The notes below the pieces were generated by a model, which was given only the letters and a program-made list of their open reading frames with translations, was not told where the DNA came from and ran no database searches. The position numbers were made by a program, and so were the translations under genes. Positions 39,401-53,598 of a stretch of DNA of 64,000 nucleotides are shown one piece after another; position 1 is the first letter of the stretch, and the number at the start of each line of letters is the position of its first letter. The stretch is from Auanema rhodensis. Taxonomy: Eukaryota > Nematoda > Chromadorea > Rhabditida > Rhabditidae. The stretch lies in the NCBI GenBank assembly GCA_964057225.1, contig OZ059899.1, positions 17,244,501 to 17,308,500 of the forward strand. The letters are read 5' to 3'.

Positions 39401-41665
39401 AAATCGAGGATATAAGTGTGAACTTATATCAGTTGATATCTCGGTGCATTTTTAAGCTAGCGCAAATCTGATAACACAGATCGACGCAGTTTAAAAATCC
39501 GCATCGAATGCACTATACAACATTGAGAAACGCTTAATACAAAAATTAGTTATGATCGTTTGAAAAATGATGCATTAGTGTATGTTGAGTTTCCATGTAC
39601 ACTCAACATTGCTTCCAAAAACATTTTTACAAAAATTTTTCCGAAAAATTTCAAAATAATTTCGCAAAAAGTAGATGTTTTTAGATTCCTTTTTTCAAGG
39701 CAAAGACGATGGACAATGTTATTCAACGAAAAAATTAATTCTCCAGGGTGAAAATCGAGGATGTAAGTGTGAGCTTATATCAGTTGATATCTCGGTGCAT
39801 TTTTAAGCTAGCGCAAATCTGATAACACAGATCGACGCAGCTTACAAATCCGCATCGAATGCACTATACAACATTGAGAAACGCTTAATACAAAAATTAG
39901 TTATGATCGTTTGAAAAATGATGCATTAGTGTATGTTGAGTTTCCATGTACACTCAACATTGCTTCCAAAAACATTTTGACAAAAAGTTTTTCGAAAAAT
40001 TTCAAAATAATTTCGCAAAAAGTAAATGTTTTTAGATTCCTTTTTTTAAGGCAAAGACGATGGACAATGTTATTCAACGAAAAAATTAATTCTGCAGGGT
40101 GAAAATCGAGGATGTAAGTGTGAGCTTATATCAGTTGATATCTCGGTGCATTTTTAAGCTAGCGCAAATCTGATAACACAGATCGACGCAGCTTACAAAT
40201 CCGCATCGAATGCACTATACAACATTGAGAAACGCTTAATACAAAAATTAGTTATGATCGTTTGAAAAATGATGCATTAGTGTATGTTGAGTTTCCATGT
40301 ACACTCAACATTGCTTCCAAAAACATTTTGACAAAAAGTTTTTCGAAAAATTTCAAAATAATTTCGCAAAAAGTAAATGTTTTTAGATTCCTTTTTTAAA
40401 GGCAAAGACGATGGACAATGTTATTCAACGAAAAAATTAATTCTGCAGGGTGAAAATCGAGGATATAAGTGTGAACTTATATCAGTTGATATCTCGGTGC
40501 ATTTTTAAGCTAGCGCAAATCTGATAACACAGATCGACGCAGTTTAAAAATCCGCATCGAATGCACTATACTACATTGAGAAACGCTTAATACAAAAATT
40601 AGTTATGATCGTTTGAAAAATGATGCATTAGTGTATGTTGAGTTTCCATGTACACTCAACATTGCTTCCAAAAACATTTTTACAAAAATTTTTCCGAAAA
40701 ATTTCAAAATAATTTCGCAAAAAGTAGATGTTTTAAGATTCCTTTTTTCAAGGCAAAGACGATGGACAATGTTATTCAACGAAAAAATTAATTCTGCAGG
40801 GTGAAAATCGAGGATATAAGTGTGAACTTATATCAGTTGATATCTCGGTGCATTTTTAAGCTAGCGCAAATCTGATAACACAGATCGACGCAGTTTAAAA
40901 ATCCGCATCGAATGCACTATACTACATTGAGAAACGCTTAATACAAAAATTAGTTATGATCGTTTGAAAAATGATGCATTAGTGTATGTTGAGTTTCCAT
41001 GTACACTCAACATTGCTTCCAAAAACATTTTTACAAAAATTTTTCCGAAAAATTTCAAAATAATTTCGCAAAAAGTAGATGTTTTTAGATTCCTTTTTTC
41101 AAGGCAAAGACGATGGACAATGTTATTCAACGAAAAAATTAATTCTCCAGGGTGAAAATCGAGGATGTAAGTGTGAGCTTATATCAGTTGATATCTCGGT
41201 GCATTTTTAAGCTAGCGCAAATCTGATAACACAGATCGACGCAGCTTACAAATCCGCATCGAATGCACTATACAACATTGAGAAACGCTTAATACAAAAA
41301 TTAGTTATGATCGTTTGAAAAATGATGCATTAGTGTATGTTGAGTTTCCATGTACACTCAACATTGCTTCCAAAAACATTTTGACAAAAAGTTTTTCGAA
41401 AAATTTCAAAATAATTTCGCAAAAAGTAAATGTTTTTAGATTCCTTTTTTTAAGGCAAAGACGATGGACAATGTTATTCAACGAAAAAATTAATTCTGCA
41501 GGGTGAAAATCGAGGATGTAAGTGTGAGCTTATATCAGTTGATATCTCGGTGCATTTTTAAGCTAGCGCAAATCTGATAACACAGATCGACGCAGCTTAC
41601 AAATCCGCATCGAATGCACTATACAACATTGAGAAACGCTTAATACAAAAATTAGTTATGATCGT
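36401..41665 (+). repeat. B-rich domain
   Basis: After a C copy with ttttttaaagg (36401), seven family B monomers follow in a row (36752 to 38858). A C copy at 39209 and a 4-monomer unit starting at 39560 complete the stretch. Inside it, 37103-38155 and 38156-39208 are a 3-monomer duplication, each with gatttctttttt in its middle monomer (37454, 38507). Confidence 0.85.
37103..39208 (+). repeat. 3-monomer tandem duplication (2 x 1053 bp)
   Basis: Middle monomers at 37454 and 38507 share gatttctttttt and ctgcaggg, while the flanking B copies have gattccttttttc and ctccaggg. The first monomers differ: tttttac at 37103, ttttgac at 38156. Confidence 0.83.
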
Positions 41666-42367
41666 TTGAAAAATGATGCATTAGTGTATGTTGAGTTTCC
41701 ATGTACACTCAACATTGCTTCCAAAAACATTTTGACAAAAAGTTTTTCGAAAAATTTCAAAATAATTTCGCAAAAAGTAAATGTTTTTAGATTCCTTTTT
41801 TAAAGGCAAAGACGATGGACAATGTTATTCAACGAAAAAATTAATTCTGCAGGGTGAAAATCGAGGATATAAGTGTGAACTTATATCAGTTGATATCTCG
41901 GTGCATTTTTAAGCTAGCGCAAATCTGATAACACAGATCGACGCAGTTTAAAAATCCGCATCGAATGCACTATACTACATTGAGAAACGCTTAATACAAA
42001 AATTAGTTATGATCGTTTGAAAAATGATGCATTAGTGTATGTTGAGTTTCCATGTACACTCAACATTGCTTCCAAAAACATTTTTACAAAAATTTTTCCG
42101 AAAAATTTCAAAATAATTTCGCAAAAAGTAGATGTTTTAAGATTCCTTTTTTCAAGGCAAAGACGATGGACAATGTTATTCAACGAAAAAATTAATTCTG
42201 CAGGGTGAAAATCGAGGATATAAGTGTGAACTTATATCAGTTGATATCTCGGTGCATTTTTAAGCTAGCGCAAATCTGATAACACAGATCGACGCAGTTT
42301 AAAAATCCGCATCGAATGCACTATACTACATTGAGAAACGCTTAATACAAAAATTAGTTATGATCGT
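39560..42367 (+). repeat. 4-monomer tandem duplication (2 x 1404 bp)
   Basis: B; C with aaaagtttttcg; C with aaaagtttttcg and ttttttaaagg; B with gatgttttaagatt. These start at 39560, 39911, 40262, 40613 and again at 40964, 41315, 41666, 42017. I saw no difference inside the repeated monomers, so the duplication is probably recent. Confidence 0.87.
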
Positions 42368-45300
42368 TTGAAAAATGATGCATTAGTGTATGTTGAGTTT
42401 CCATGTACACTCAACATTGCTTCCAAAAACATTTTTACAAAAATTTTTCCGAAAAATTTCAAAATAATTTCGCAAAAAGTAGATGTTTTTAGATTCCTTT
42501 TTTCAAGGCAAAGACGATGGACAATGTTATTCAACGAAAAAATTAATTCTCCAGGGTGAAAATCGAGGATGTAAGTGTGAGCTTATATCAGTTGATATCT
42601 CGGTGCATTTTTAAGCTAGCGCAAATCTGATAACACAGATCGACGCAGCTTACAAATCCGCATCGAATGCACTATACAACATTGAAAAACGCTTAATACA
42701 AAAATTAGTTATGATCGTTTGAAAAATGATGCATTAGTGTATGTTGAGTTTCCATGTACACTCAACATTGCTTCCAAAAACATTTTTACAAAAATTTTTC
42801 CGAAAAATTTCAAAATAATTTCGCAAAAAGTAGATGTTTTTAGATTCCTTTTTTCAAGGCAAAGACGATGGACAATGTTATTCAACGAAAAAATTAATTC
42901 TCCAGGGTGAAAATCGAGGATGTAAGTGTGAGCTTATATCAGTTGATATCTCGGTGCATTTTTAAGCTAGCGCAAATCTGATAACACAGATCGACGCAGT
43001 TTAAAAATCCGCATCGAATGCACTATACAACATTGAGAAACGCTTAATACAAAAATTAGTTATGATCGTTTGAAAAATGATGCATTAGTGTATGTTGAGT
43101 TTCCATGTACACTCAACATTGCTTCCAAAAACATTTTTACAAAAATTTTTCCGAAAAATTTCAAAATAATTTCGCAAAAAGTAGATGTTTTTAGATTTCT
43201 TTTTTCAAGGCAAAGACGATGGACAATGTTATTCAACGAAAAAATTAATTCTGCAGGGTGAAAATCGAGGATATAAGTGTGAACTTATATCAGTTGATAT
43301 CTCGGTGCATTTTTAAGCTAGCGCAAATCTGATAACACAGATCGACGCAGTTTAAAAATCCGCATCGAATGCACTATACTACATTGAGAAACGCTTAATA
43401 CAAAAATTAGTTATGATCGTTTGAAAAATGATGCATTAGTGTATGTTGAGTTTCCATGTACACTCAACATTGCTTCCAAAAACATTTTTACAAAAATTTT
43501 TCCGAAAAATTTCAAAATAATTTCGCAAAAAGTAGATGTTTTTAGATTCCTTTTTTCAAGGCAAAGACGATGGACAATGTTATTCAACGAAAAAATTAAT
43601 TCTCCAGGGTGAAAATCGAGGATGTAAGTGTGAGCTTATATCAGTTGATATCTCGGTGCATTTTTAAGCTAGCGCAAATCTGATAACACAGATCGACGCA
43701 GCTTACAAATCCGCATCGAATGCACTATACAACATTGAAAAACGCTTAATACAAAAATTAGTTATGATCGTTTGAAAAATGATGCATTAGTGTATGTTGA
43801 GTTTCCATGTACACTCAACATTGCTTCCAAAAACATTTTTACAAAAATTTTTCCGAAAAATTTCAAAATAATTTCGCAAAAAGTAGATGTTTTTAGATTC
43901 CTTTTTTCAAGGCAAAGACGATGGACAATGTTATTCAACGAAAAAATTAATTCTCCAGGGTGAAAATCGAGGATGTAAGTGTGAGCTTATATCAGTTGAT
44001 ATCTCGGTGCATTTTTAAGCTAGCGCAAATCTGATAACACAGATCGACGCAGTTTAAAAATCCGCATCGAATGCACTATACAACATTGAGAAACGCTTAA
44101 TACAAAAATTAGTTATGATCGTTTGAAAAATGATGCATTAGTGTATGTTGAGTTTCCATGTACACTCAACATTGCTTCCAAAAACATTTTTACAAAAATT
44201 TTTCCGAAAAATTTCAAAATAATTTCGCAAAAAGTAGATGTTTTTAGATTTCTTTTTTCAAGGCAAAGACGATGGACAATGTTATTCAACGAAAAAATTA
44301 ATTCTGCAGGGTGAAAATCGAGGATATAAGTGTGAACTTATATCAGTTGATATCTCGGTGCATTTTTAAGCTAGCGCAAATCTGATAACACAGATCGACG
44401 CAGTTTAAAAATCCGCATCGAATGCACTATACTACATTGAGAAACGCTTAATACAAAAATTAGTTATGATCGTTTGAAAAATGATGCATTAGTGTATGTT
44501 GAGTTTCCATGTACACTCAACATTGCTTCCAAAAACATTTTTACAAAAATTTTTCCGAAAAATTTCAAAATAATTTCGCAAAAAGTAGATGTTTTTAGAT
44601 TCCTTTTTTCAAGGCAAAGACGATGGACAATGTTATTCAACGAAAAAATTAATTCTCCAGGGTGAAAATCGAGGATGTAAGTGTGAGCTTATATCAGTTG
44701 ATATCTCGGTGCATTTTTAAGCTAGCGCAAATCTGATAACACAGATCGACGCAGCTTACAAATCCGCATCGAATGCACTATACAACATTGAGAAACGCTT
44801 AATACAAAAATTAGTTATGATCGTTTGAAAAATGATGCATTAGTGTATGTTGAGTTTCCATGTACACTCAACATTGCTTCCAAAAACATTTTGACAAAAA
44901 GTTTTTCGAAAAATTTCAAAATAATTTCGCAAAAAGTAAATGTTTTTAGATTCCTTTTTTTAAGGCAAAGACGATGGACAATGTTATTCAACGAAAAAAT
45001 TAATTCTGCAGGGTGAAAATCGAGGATATAAGTGTGAACTTATATCAGTTGATATCTCGGTGCATTTTTAAGCTAGCGCAAATCTGATAACACAGATCGA
45101 CGCAGTTTAAAAATCCGCATCGAATGCACTATACTACATTGAGAAACGCTTAATACAAAAATTAGTTATGATCGTTTGAAAAATGATGCATTAGTGTATG
45201 TTGAGTTTCCATGTACACTCAACATTGCTTCCAAAAACATTTTTACAAAAATTTTTCCGAAAAATTTCAAAATAATTTCGCAAAAAGTAGATGTTTTAAG

Positions 45301-46228
45301 ATTCCTTTTTTCAAGGCAAAGACGATGGACAATGTTATTCAACGAAAAAATTAATTCTCCAGGGTGAAAATCGAGGATGTAAGTGTGAGCTTATATCAGT
45401 TGATATCTCGGTGCATTTTTAAGCTAGCGCAAATCTGATAACACAGATCGACGCAGCTTACAAATCCGCATCGAATGCACTATACAACATTGAGAAACGC
45501 TTAATACAAAAATTAGTTATGATCGTTTGAAAAATGATGCATTAGCGTATGTTGAGTTTCCATGTACACTCAACATTGCTTCCAAAAACATTTTGACAAA
45601 AAGTTTTTCGAAAAATTTCAAAATAATTTCGCAAAAAGTAAATGTTTTCAGATTCCTTTTTTTAAGGCAAAGACGATGGACAATGTTATTCAACGAAAAA
45701 ATTAATTCTGCAGGGTGAAAATCGAGGATATAAGTGTGAACTTATATCAGTTGATATCTCGGTGCATTTTTAAGCTAGCGCAAATCTGATAACACAGATC
45801 GACGCAGTTTAAAAATCCGCATCGAATGCACTATACTACATTGAGAAACGCTTAATACAAAACTTAGTTATGATCGTTTGAAAAAAGATGCATTAGTGTA
45901 TGTTGAGTTTCCATGTACACTCAACATTGCTTCCAAAAACATTTTTACAAAAATTTTTCCGAAAAATTTCGAAATAATTTCGCAGAAAGTAGATGTTTTT
46001 AGATTCCTTTTTTCAAGGCAAAGACGATGGACAATGTTATTCAACGAAAAAATTAATTCTTCAGGGTGAAAATCGAGGATGTAAGTGTGAGCTTATATCA
46101 GTTGATATCTCGGTGCATTTTTAAGCTAGCGCAAATCTGATAACACAGATCGACGCAGCTTACAAATCCGCATCGAATGCACTATACAACATTGAGAAAC
46201 GCTTAATACAAAAATTAGTTATGATCGT
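41666..46228 (+). repeat. HOR copy 1: 13 monomers (4563 bp)
   Basis: Order: C with ttttttaaagg (41666); B with gttttaagatt (42017); B; B preceded by cattgaaaaacgc (42719); B with gatttctttttt (43070); then an extra block of three (43421-44473); B (44474); C with agtttttcg (44825); B with gttttaagatt (45176); C with gcattagcgtatg and ttttcagatt (45527); B ending cttcaggg (45878). The next copy has the same order without the extra three. Confidence 0.88.
42368..44473 (+). repeat. 3-monomer tandem duplication inside HOR copy 1
   Basis: B, B preceded by cattgaaaaacgc, and B with gatttctttttt occur at 42368, 42719, 43070 and again at 43421, 43772, 44123. The corresponding part of the next HOR copy (46931, 47282, 47633) is present once only. 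The same three also start at 36752. Confidence 0.88.
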
Positions 46229-49200
46229 TTGAAAAATGATGCATTAGTGTATGTTGAGTTTCCATGTACACTCAACATTGCTTCCAAAAACATTTTGACA
46301 AAAAGTTTTTCGAAAAATTTCAAAATAATTTCGCAAAAAGTAAATGTTTTTAGATTCCTTTTTTAAAGGCAAAGACGATGGACAATGTTATTCAACGAAA
46401 AAATTAATTCTGCAGGGTGAAAATCGAGGATATAAGTGTGAACTTATATCAGTTGATATCTCGGTGCATTTTTAAGCTAGCGCAAATCTGATAACACAGA
46501 TCGACGCAGTTTAAAAATCCGCATCGAATGCACTATACTACATTGAGAAACGCTTAATACAAAAATTAGTTATGATCGTTTGAAAAATGATGCATTAGTG
46601 TATGTTGAGTTTCCATGTACACTCAACATTGCTTCCAAAAACATTTTTACAAAAATTTTTCCGAAAAATTTCAAAATAATTTCGCAAAAAGTAGATGTTT
46701 TAAGATTCCTTTTTTCAAGGCAAAGACGATGGACAATGTTATTCAACGAAAAAATTAATTCTGCAGGGTGAAAATCGAGGATATAAGTGTGAACTTATAT
46801 CAGTTGATATCTCGGTGCATTTTTAAGCTAGCGCAAATCTGATAACACAGATCGACGCAGTTTAAAAATCCGCATCGAATGCACTATACTACATTGAGAA
46901 ACGCTTAATACAAAAATTAGTTATGATCGTTTGAAAAATGATGCATTAGTGTATGTTGAGTTTCCATGTACACTCAACATTGCTTCCAAAAACATTTTTA
47001 CAAAAATTTTTCCGAAAAATTTCAAAATAATTTCGCAAAAAGTAGATGTTTTTAGATTCCTTTTTTCAAGGCAAAGACGATGGACAATGTTATTCAACGA
47101 AAAAATTAATTCTCCAGGGTGAAAATCGAGGATGTAAGTGTGAGCTTATATCAGTTGATATCTCGGTGCATTTTTAAGCTAGCGCAAATCTGATAACACA
47201 GATCGACGCAGCTTACAAATCCGCATCGAATGCACTATACAACATTGAAAAACGCTTAATACAAAAATTAGTTATGATCGTTTGAAAAATGATGCATTAG
47301 TGTATGTTGAGTTTCCATGTACACTCAACATTGCTTCCAAAAACATTTTTACAAAAATTTTTCCGAAAAATTTCAAAATAATTTCGCAAAAAGTAGATGT
47401 TTTTAGATTCCTTTTTTCAAGGCAAAGACGATGGACAATGTTATTCAACGAAAAAATTAATTCTCCAGGGTGAAAATCGAGGATGTAAGTGTGAGCTTAT
47501 ATCAGTTGATATCTCGGTGCATTTTTAAGCTAGCGCAAATCTGATAACACAGATCGACGCAGTTTAAAAATCCGCATCGAATGCACTATACAACATTGAG
47601 AAACGCTTAATACAAAAATTAGTTATGATCGTTTGAAAAATGATGCATTAGTGTATGTTGAGTTTCCATGTACACTCAACATTGCTTCCAAAAACATTTT
47701 TACAAAAATTTTTCCGAAAAATTTCAAAATAATTTCGCAAAAAGTAGATGTTTTTAGATTTCTTTTTTCAAGGCAAAGACGATGGACAATGTTATTCAAC
47801 GAAAAAATTAATTCTGCAGGGTGAAAATCGAGGATATAAGTGTGAACTTATATCAGTTGATATCTCGGTGCATTTTTAAGCTAGCGCAAATCTGATAACA
47901 CAGATCGACGCAGTTTAAAAATCCGCATCGAATGCACTATACTACATTGAGAAACGCTTAATACAAAAATTAGTTATGATCGTTTGAAAAATGATGCATT
48001 AGTGTATGTTGAGTTTCCATGTACACTCAACATTGCTTCCAAAAACATTTTTACAAAATTTTTCCGAAAAATTTCAAAATAATTTCGCAAAAAGTAGATG
48101 TTTTTAGATTCCTTTTTTCAAGGCAAAGACGATGGACAATGTTATTCAACGAAAAAATTAATTCTCCAGGGTGAAAATCGAGGATGTAAGTGTGAGCTTA
48201 TATCAGTTGATATCTCGGTGCATTTTTAAGCTAGCGCAAATCTGATAACACAGATCGACGCAGCTTACAAATCCGCATCGAATGCACTATACAACATTGA
48301 GAAACGCTTAATACAAAAATTAGTTATGATCGTTTGAAAAATGATGCATTAGTGTATGTTGAGTTTCCATGTACACTCAACATTGCTTCCAAAAACATTT
48401 TGACAAAAAGTTTTTCGAAAAATTTCAAAATAATTTCGCAAAAAGTAAATGTTTTTAGATTCCTTTTTTTAAGGCAAAGACGATGGACAATGTTATTCAA
48501 CGAAAAAATTAATTCTGCAGGGTGAAAATCGAGGATATAAGTGTGAACTTATATCAGTTGATATCTCGGTGCATTTTTAAGCTAGCGCAAATCTGATAAC
48601 ACAGATCGACGCAGTTTAAAAATCCGCATCGAATGCACTATACTACATTGAGAAACGCTTAATACAAAAATTAGTTATGATCGTTTGAAAAATGATGCAT
48701 TAGTGTATGTTGAGTTTCCATGTACACTCAACATTGCTTCCAAAAACATTTTTACAAAAATTTTTCCGAAAAATTTCAAAATAATTTCGCAAAAAGTAGA
48801 TGTTTTAAGATTCCTTTTTTCAAGGCAAAGACGATGGACAATGTTATTCAACGAAAAAATTAATTCTCCAGGGTGAAAATCGAGGATGTAAGTGTGAGCT
48901 TATATCAGTTGATATCTCGGTGCATTTTTAAGCTAGCGCAAATCTGATAACACAGATCGACGCAGCTTACAAATCCGCATCGAATGCACTATACAACATT
49001 GAGAAACGCTTAATACAAAAATTAGTTATGATCGTTTGAAAAATGATGCATTAGCGTATGTTGAGTTTCCATGTACACTCAACATTGCTTCCAAAAACAT
49101 TTTGACAAAAAGTTTTTCGAAAAATTTCAAAATAATTTCGCAAAAAGTAAATGTTTTCAGATTCCTTTTTTTAAGGCAAAGACGATGGACAATGTTATTC

Positions 49201-49737
49201 AACGAAAAAATTAATTCTGCAGGGTGAAAATCGAGGATATAAGTGTGAACTTATATCAGTTGATATCTCGGTGCATTTTTAAGCTAGCGCAAATCTGATA
49301 ACACAGATCGACGCAGTTTAAAAATCCGCATCGAATGCACTATACTACATTGAGAAACGCTTAATACAAAACTTAGTTATGATCGTTTGAAAAAAGATGC
49401 ATTAGTGTATGTTGAGTTTCCATGTACACTCAACATTGCTTCCAAAAACATTTTTACAAAAATTTTTCCGAAAAATTTCGAAATAATTTCGCAGAAAGTA
49501 GATGTTTTTAGATTCCTTTTTTCAAGGCAAAGACGATGGACAATGTTATTCAACGAAAAATTTAATTCTTCAGGGTGAAAATCGAGGATGTAAGTGTGAG
49601 CTTATATCAGTTGATATCTCGGTGCATTTTTAAGCTAGCGCAAATCTGATAACACAGATCGACGCAGTTTAAAAATCCGCATCGAATGCACTATACAACA
49701 TTGAGAAACGCTTAATACAAAAATTAGTTATGATCGT
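46229..49737 (+). repeat. HOR copy 2: 10 monomers (3509 bp)
   Basis: Repeats the order of 41666-46228 minus the internal 3-monomer block, including the rare gcattagcgtatg C copy (49036) and the cttcaggg B copy (49387). It contains a one-base deletion in the monomer at 47984 and a private gaaaaatttaattc at about 49561. Confidence 0.88.
47984..48333 (+). repeat. 350-bp monomer with 1-base deletion
   Basis: The A run before the T tract has four A rather than five (ttacaaaatttttccg), at about 48055-48058, in a family B monomer. Confidence 0.85.
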
Positions 49738-52700
49738 TTGAAAAATGATGCATTAGTGTATGTTGAGTTTCCATGTACACTCAACATTGCTTCCAAAAAC
49801 ATTTTTACAAAAATTTTTCCGAAAAATTTCAAAATAATTTCGCAAAAAGTAGATGTTTTTAGATTCCTTTTTTCAAGGCAAAGACGATGGACAATGTTAT
49901 TCAACGAAAAAATTAATTCTCCAGGGTGAAAATCGAGGATGTAAGTGTGAGCTTATATCAGTTGATATCTCGGTGCATTTTTAAGCTAGCGCAAATCTGA
50001 TAACACAGATCGACGCAGCTTACAAATCCGCATCGAATGCACTATACAACATTGAGAAACGCTTAATACAAAAATTAGTTATGATCGTTTGAAAAATGAT
50101 GCATTAGTGTATGTTGAGTTTCCATGTACACTCAACATTGCTTCCAAAAACATTTTGACAAAAAGTTTTTCGAAAAATTTCAAAATAATTTCGCAAAAAG
50201 TAAATGTTTTTAGATTCCTTTTTTTAAGGCAAAGACGATGGACAATGTTATTCAACGAAAAAATTAATTCTGCAGGGTGAAAATCGAGGATATAAGTGTG
50301 AACTTATATCAGTTGATATCTCGGTGCATTTTTAAGCTAGCGCAAATCTGATAACACAGATCGACGCAGTTTAAAAATCCGCATCGAATGCACTATACTA
50401 CATTGAGAAACGCTTAATACAAAAATTAGTTATGATCGTTTGAAAAATGATGCATTAGTGTATGTTGAGTTTCCATGTACACTCAACATTGCTTCCAAAA
50501 ACATTTTTACAAAAATTTTTCCGAAAAATTTCAAAATAATTTCGCAAAAAGTAGATGTTTTTAGATTCCTTTTCTCAAGGCAAAGACGATGGACAATGTT
50601 ATTCAACGAAAAAATTAATTCTCCAGGGTGAAAATCGAGGATGTAAGTGTGAGCTTATATCAGTTGATATCTCGGTGCATTTTTAAGCTAGCGCAAATCT
50701 GATAACACAGATCGACGCAGCTTACAAATCCGCATCGAATGCACTATACAACATTGAGAAACGCTCAATACAAAAATTAGTTATGATCGTTTGAAAAATG
50801 ATGCATTAGTGTATGTTGAGTTTCCATGTACACTCAACATTGCTTCCAAAAACATTTTGACAAAAAGTTTTTCGAAAAATTTCAAAATAATTTCGCAAAA
50901 ACAAAATGTTTTTAGATTCCTTTTTTTAAGGCAAAGACGATGGACAATGTTATTCAACGAAAAAATTAATTCTGCAGGGTGAAAATCGAGGATATAAGTG
51001 TGAACTTATATCAGTTGATATCTCGGTGCATTTTTAAGCTAGCGCAAATCTGATAACACAGATCGACGCAGTTTAAAAATCCGCATCGAATGCACTATAC
51101 TACATTGAGAAACGCTTAATACAAAAATTAGTTATGATCGTTTGAAAAATGATGCATTAGTGTATGTTGAGTTTCCATGTACACTCAACATTGCTTCCAA
51201 AAACATTTTGACAAAAAGTTTTTCGAAAAATTTCAAAATAATTTCGCAGAAAGTAGATGTTTTTAGATTCCTTTTTTTAAGGCAAAGACGATGGACAATG
51301 TTATTCAACGAAAAAATTAATTCTCCAGGGTGAAAATCGAGGATGTAAGTGTGAGCTTATATCAGTTGATATCTCGGTGCATTTTTAAGCTAGCGCAAAT
51401 CTGATAACACAGATCGACGCAGTTTAAAAATCCGCATCGAATGCACTATACTACATTGAGAAACGCTTAATACAAAACTTAGTTATGATCGTTTGAAAAA
51501 AGATGCATTAGTGTATGTTGAGTTTCCATGTACACTCAACATTGCTTCCAAAAACATTTTTACAAAAATTTTTCCGAAAAATTTCGAAATAATTTCGCAG
51601 AAAGTAGATGTTTTTAGATTCCTTTTTTCAAGGCAAAGACGATGGACATTGTTATTCAACGAAAAAATTAATTCTGCAGGGTGAAAATCGAGGATATAAG
51701 TGTGAACTTATATCAGTTGATATCTCGGTGCATTTTTAAGCTAGCGCAAATCTGATAACACAGATCGACGCAGCTTAAAAATCCGCATCGAATGCACTAT
51801 ACTACATTGAGAAACGCTTAATACAAAAATTAGTTATGATCGTTTGAAAAATGATGCATTAGTGTATGTTGAGTTTCCATGTACACTCAACATTGCTTCC
51901 AAAAACATTTTGACAAAAATTTTTTCGAAAAATTTCAGAATATTTTAGCAAAAAATAGTTGTTTTTAGATTCCTTTTTTCAAGGCAAAGACGATGGACAA
52001 TGTTATTCAACGAAAAAATTAATTCTGCAGGGTGAAAATCGAGGATATAAGTGTGAACTTATATCAGTTGATATCTCGGTGCATTTTTAAGCTAGCGCAA
52101 ATCTGATAACACAGATCGACGCAGCTTAAAAATCCGCATCGAATGCACTATACTACATTGAGAAACGCTTAATACAAAAATTAGTTATGATCGTTTGAAA
52201 AATGATGCATTAGTGTATGTTGAGTTTCCATGTACACTCAACATTGCTTCCAAAAACATTTTGACAAAAATTTTTTCGAAAAATTTCAAAATAATTTCGC
52301 AAAAAGTAAATGTTTTTAGATTCCTTTTTTTAAGGCAAAGACGATGGACAATGTTATTCAACGAAAAAATTAATTCTGCAGGGTGAAAATCGAGGATATA
52401 AGTGTGAACTTATATCAGTTGATATCTCGGTGCATTTTTAAGCTAGCGCAAATCTGATAACACAGATCGACGCAGCTTAAAAATCCACATCGAATGCACT
52501 ATACAACATTGAGAAACGCTTAATACAAAACTTAGTTATGATCGTTTGAAAAAAGATGCATTAGTGTATGTTGAGTTTCCATGTACACTCAACATTGCTT
52601 CCAAAAACATTTTGACAAAAATTTTTCCAAAAAATTTCAAAATAATTTCGCAAAAAGTGAATGTTTTTAGATTCCGTTTTTCAAGGCAAAGACGATGGAC

Positions 52701-53598
52701 AATGTTATTCAACGAAAAAATTAATTCTGCAGGGTGAAAATCGAGGATATAAGTGTGAACTTATATCAGTTGATATCTCGGTGCATTTTTAAGCTAGCGC
52801 AAATCTGATAACACAGATCGACGCAGTTTAAAAATCCGCATCGAATGCACTATACTACATTGAGAAACGCTTAATACAAAACTTAGTTATGATCGTTTGA
52901 AAAAAGATGCATTAGTGTATGTTGAGTTTCCATGTACACTCAACATTGCTTCCAAAAACATTTTTACAAAAATTTTTCCGAAAAATTTCGAAATAATTTC
53001 GCAGAAAGTAGATGTTTTTAGATTCCTTTTTTCAAGGCAAAGACGATGGACATTGTTATTCAACGAAAAAATTAATTCTGCAGGGTGAAAATCGAGGATA
53101 TAAGTGTGAACCTATATCAGTTGATATCTCGGTGCATTTTTAAGCTAGCGCAAATCTGATAACACAGATCGACGCAGCTTAAAAATCCGCATCGAATGCA
53201 CTATACAACATTGAGAAACGCTTAATACAAAAATTAGTTATGATCGTTTGAAAAATGATGCATTAGTGTATGTTGAGTTTCCATGTACACTCAACATTGC
53301 TTCCAAAAACATTTTGACAAAAAGTTTTTCGAAAAATTTCAAAATAATTTCGCAAAAAGTAAATGTTTTTAGATTCCTTTTTTTAAGGCAAAGACGATGG
53401 ACAATGTTATTCAACGAAAAAATTAATTCTCCAGGGTGAAAATCGAGGATGTAAGTGTGAGCTTATATCAGTTGATATCTCGGTGCATTTTTAAGCTAGC
53501 GCAAATCTGATAACACAGATCGACGCAGCTTAAAAATCCGCATCGAATGCACTATACTACATTGAGAAACGCTTAATACAAAAATTAGTTATGATCGT
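49738..53598 (+). repeat. Mixed domain with first D monomer
   Basis: Alternating B and agtttttcg-type C copies (49738 to 51142), then a ggacattg B copy (51493), a D copy (51844), C (52195), A (52546), ggacattg B (52897) and C (53248). The C copy at 50791 has caaaaacaaaatg in place of caaaaagtaaatg, a two-base private change; 51142 is a C-to-B mixture (gcagaaagtagatg with ttccttttttt). Family A reappears here for the first time since about 30.8 kb. Confidence 0.84.
51844..52194 (+). repeat. Divergent D-type monomer
   Basis: Over monomer bases 93-120 the usual ttcaaaataatttcgc core is replaced by cagaatattttagcaaaa followed by aatagttg. The rest of the monomer is ordinary. Four more D copies start at 59215, 60970, 61672 and 62725, all in the right part of the window. 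Confidence 0.86.
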
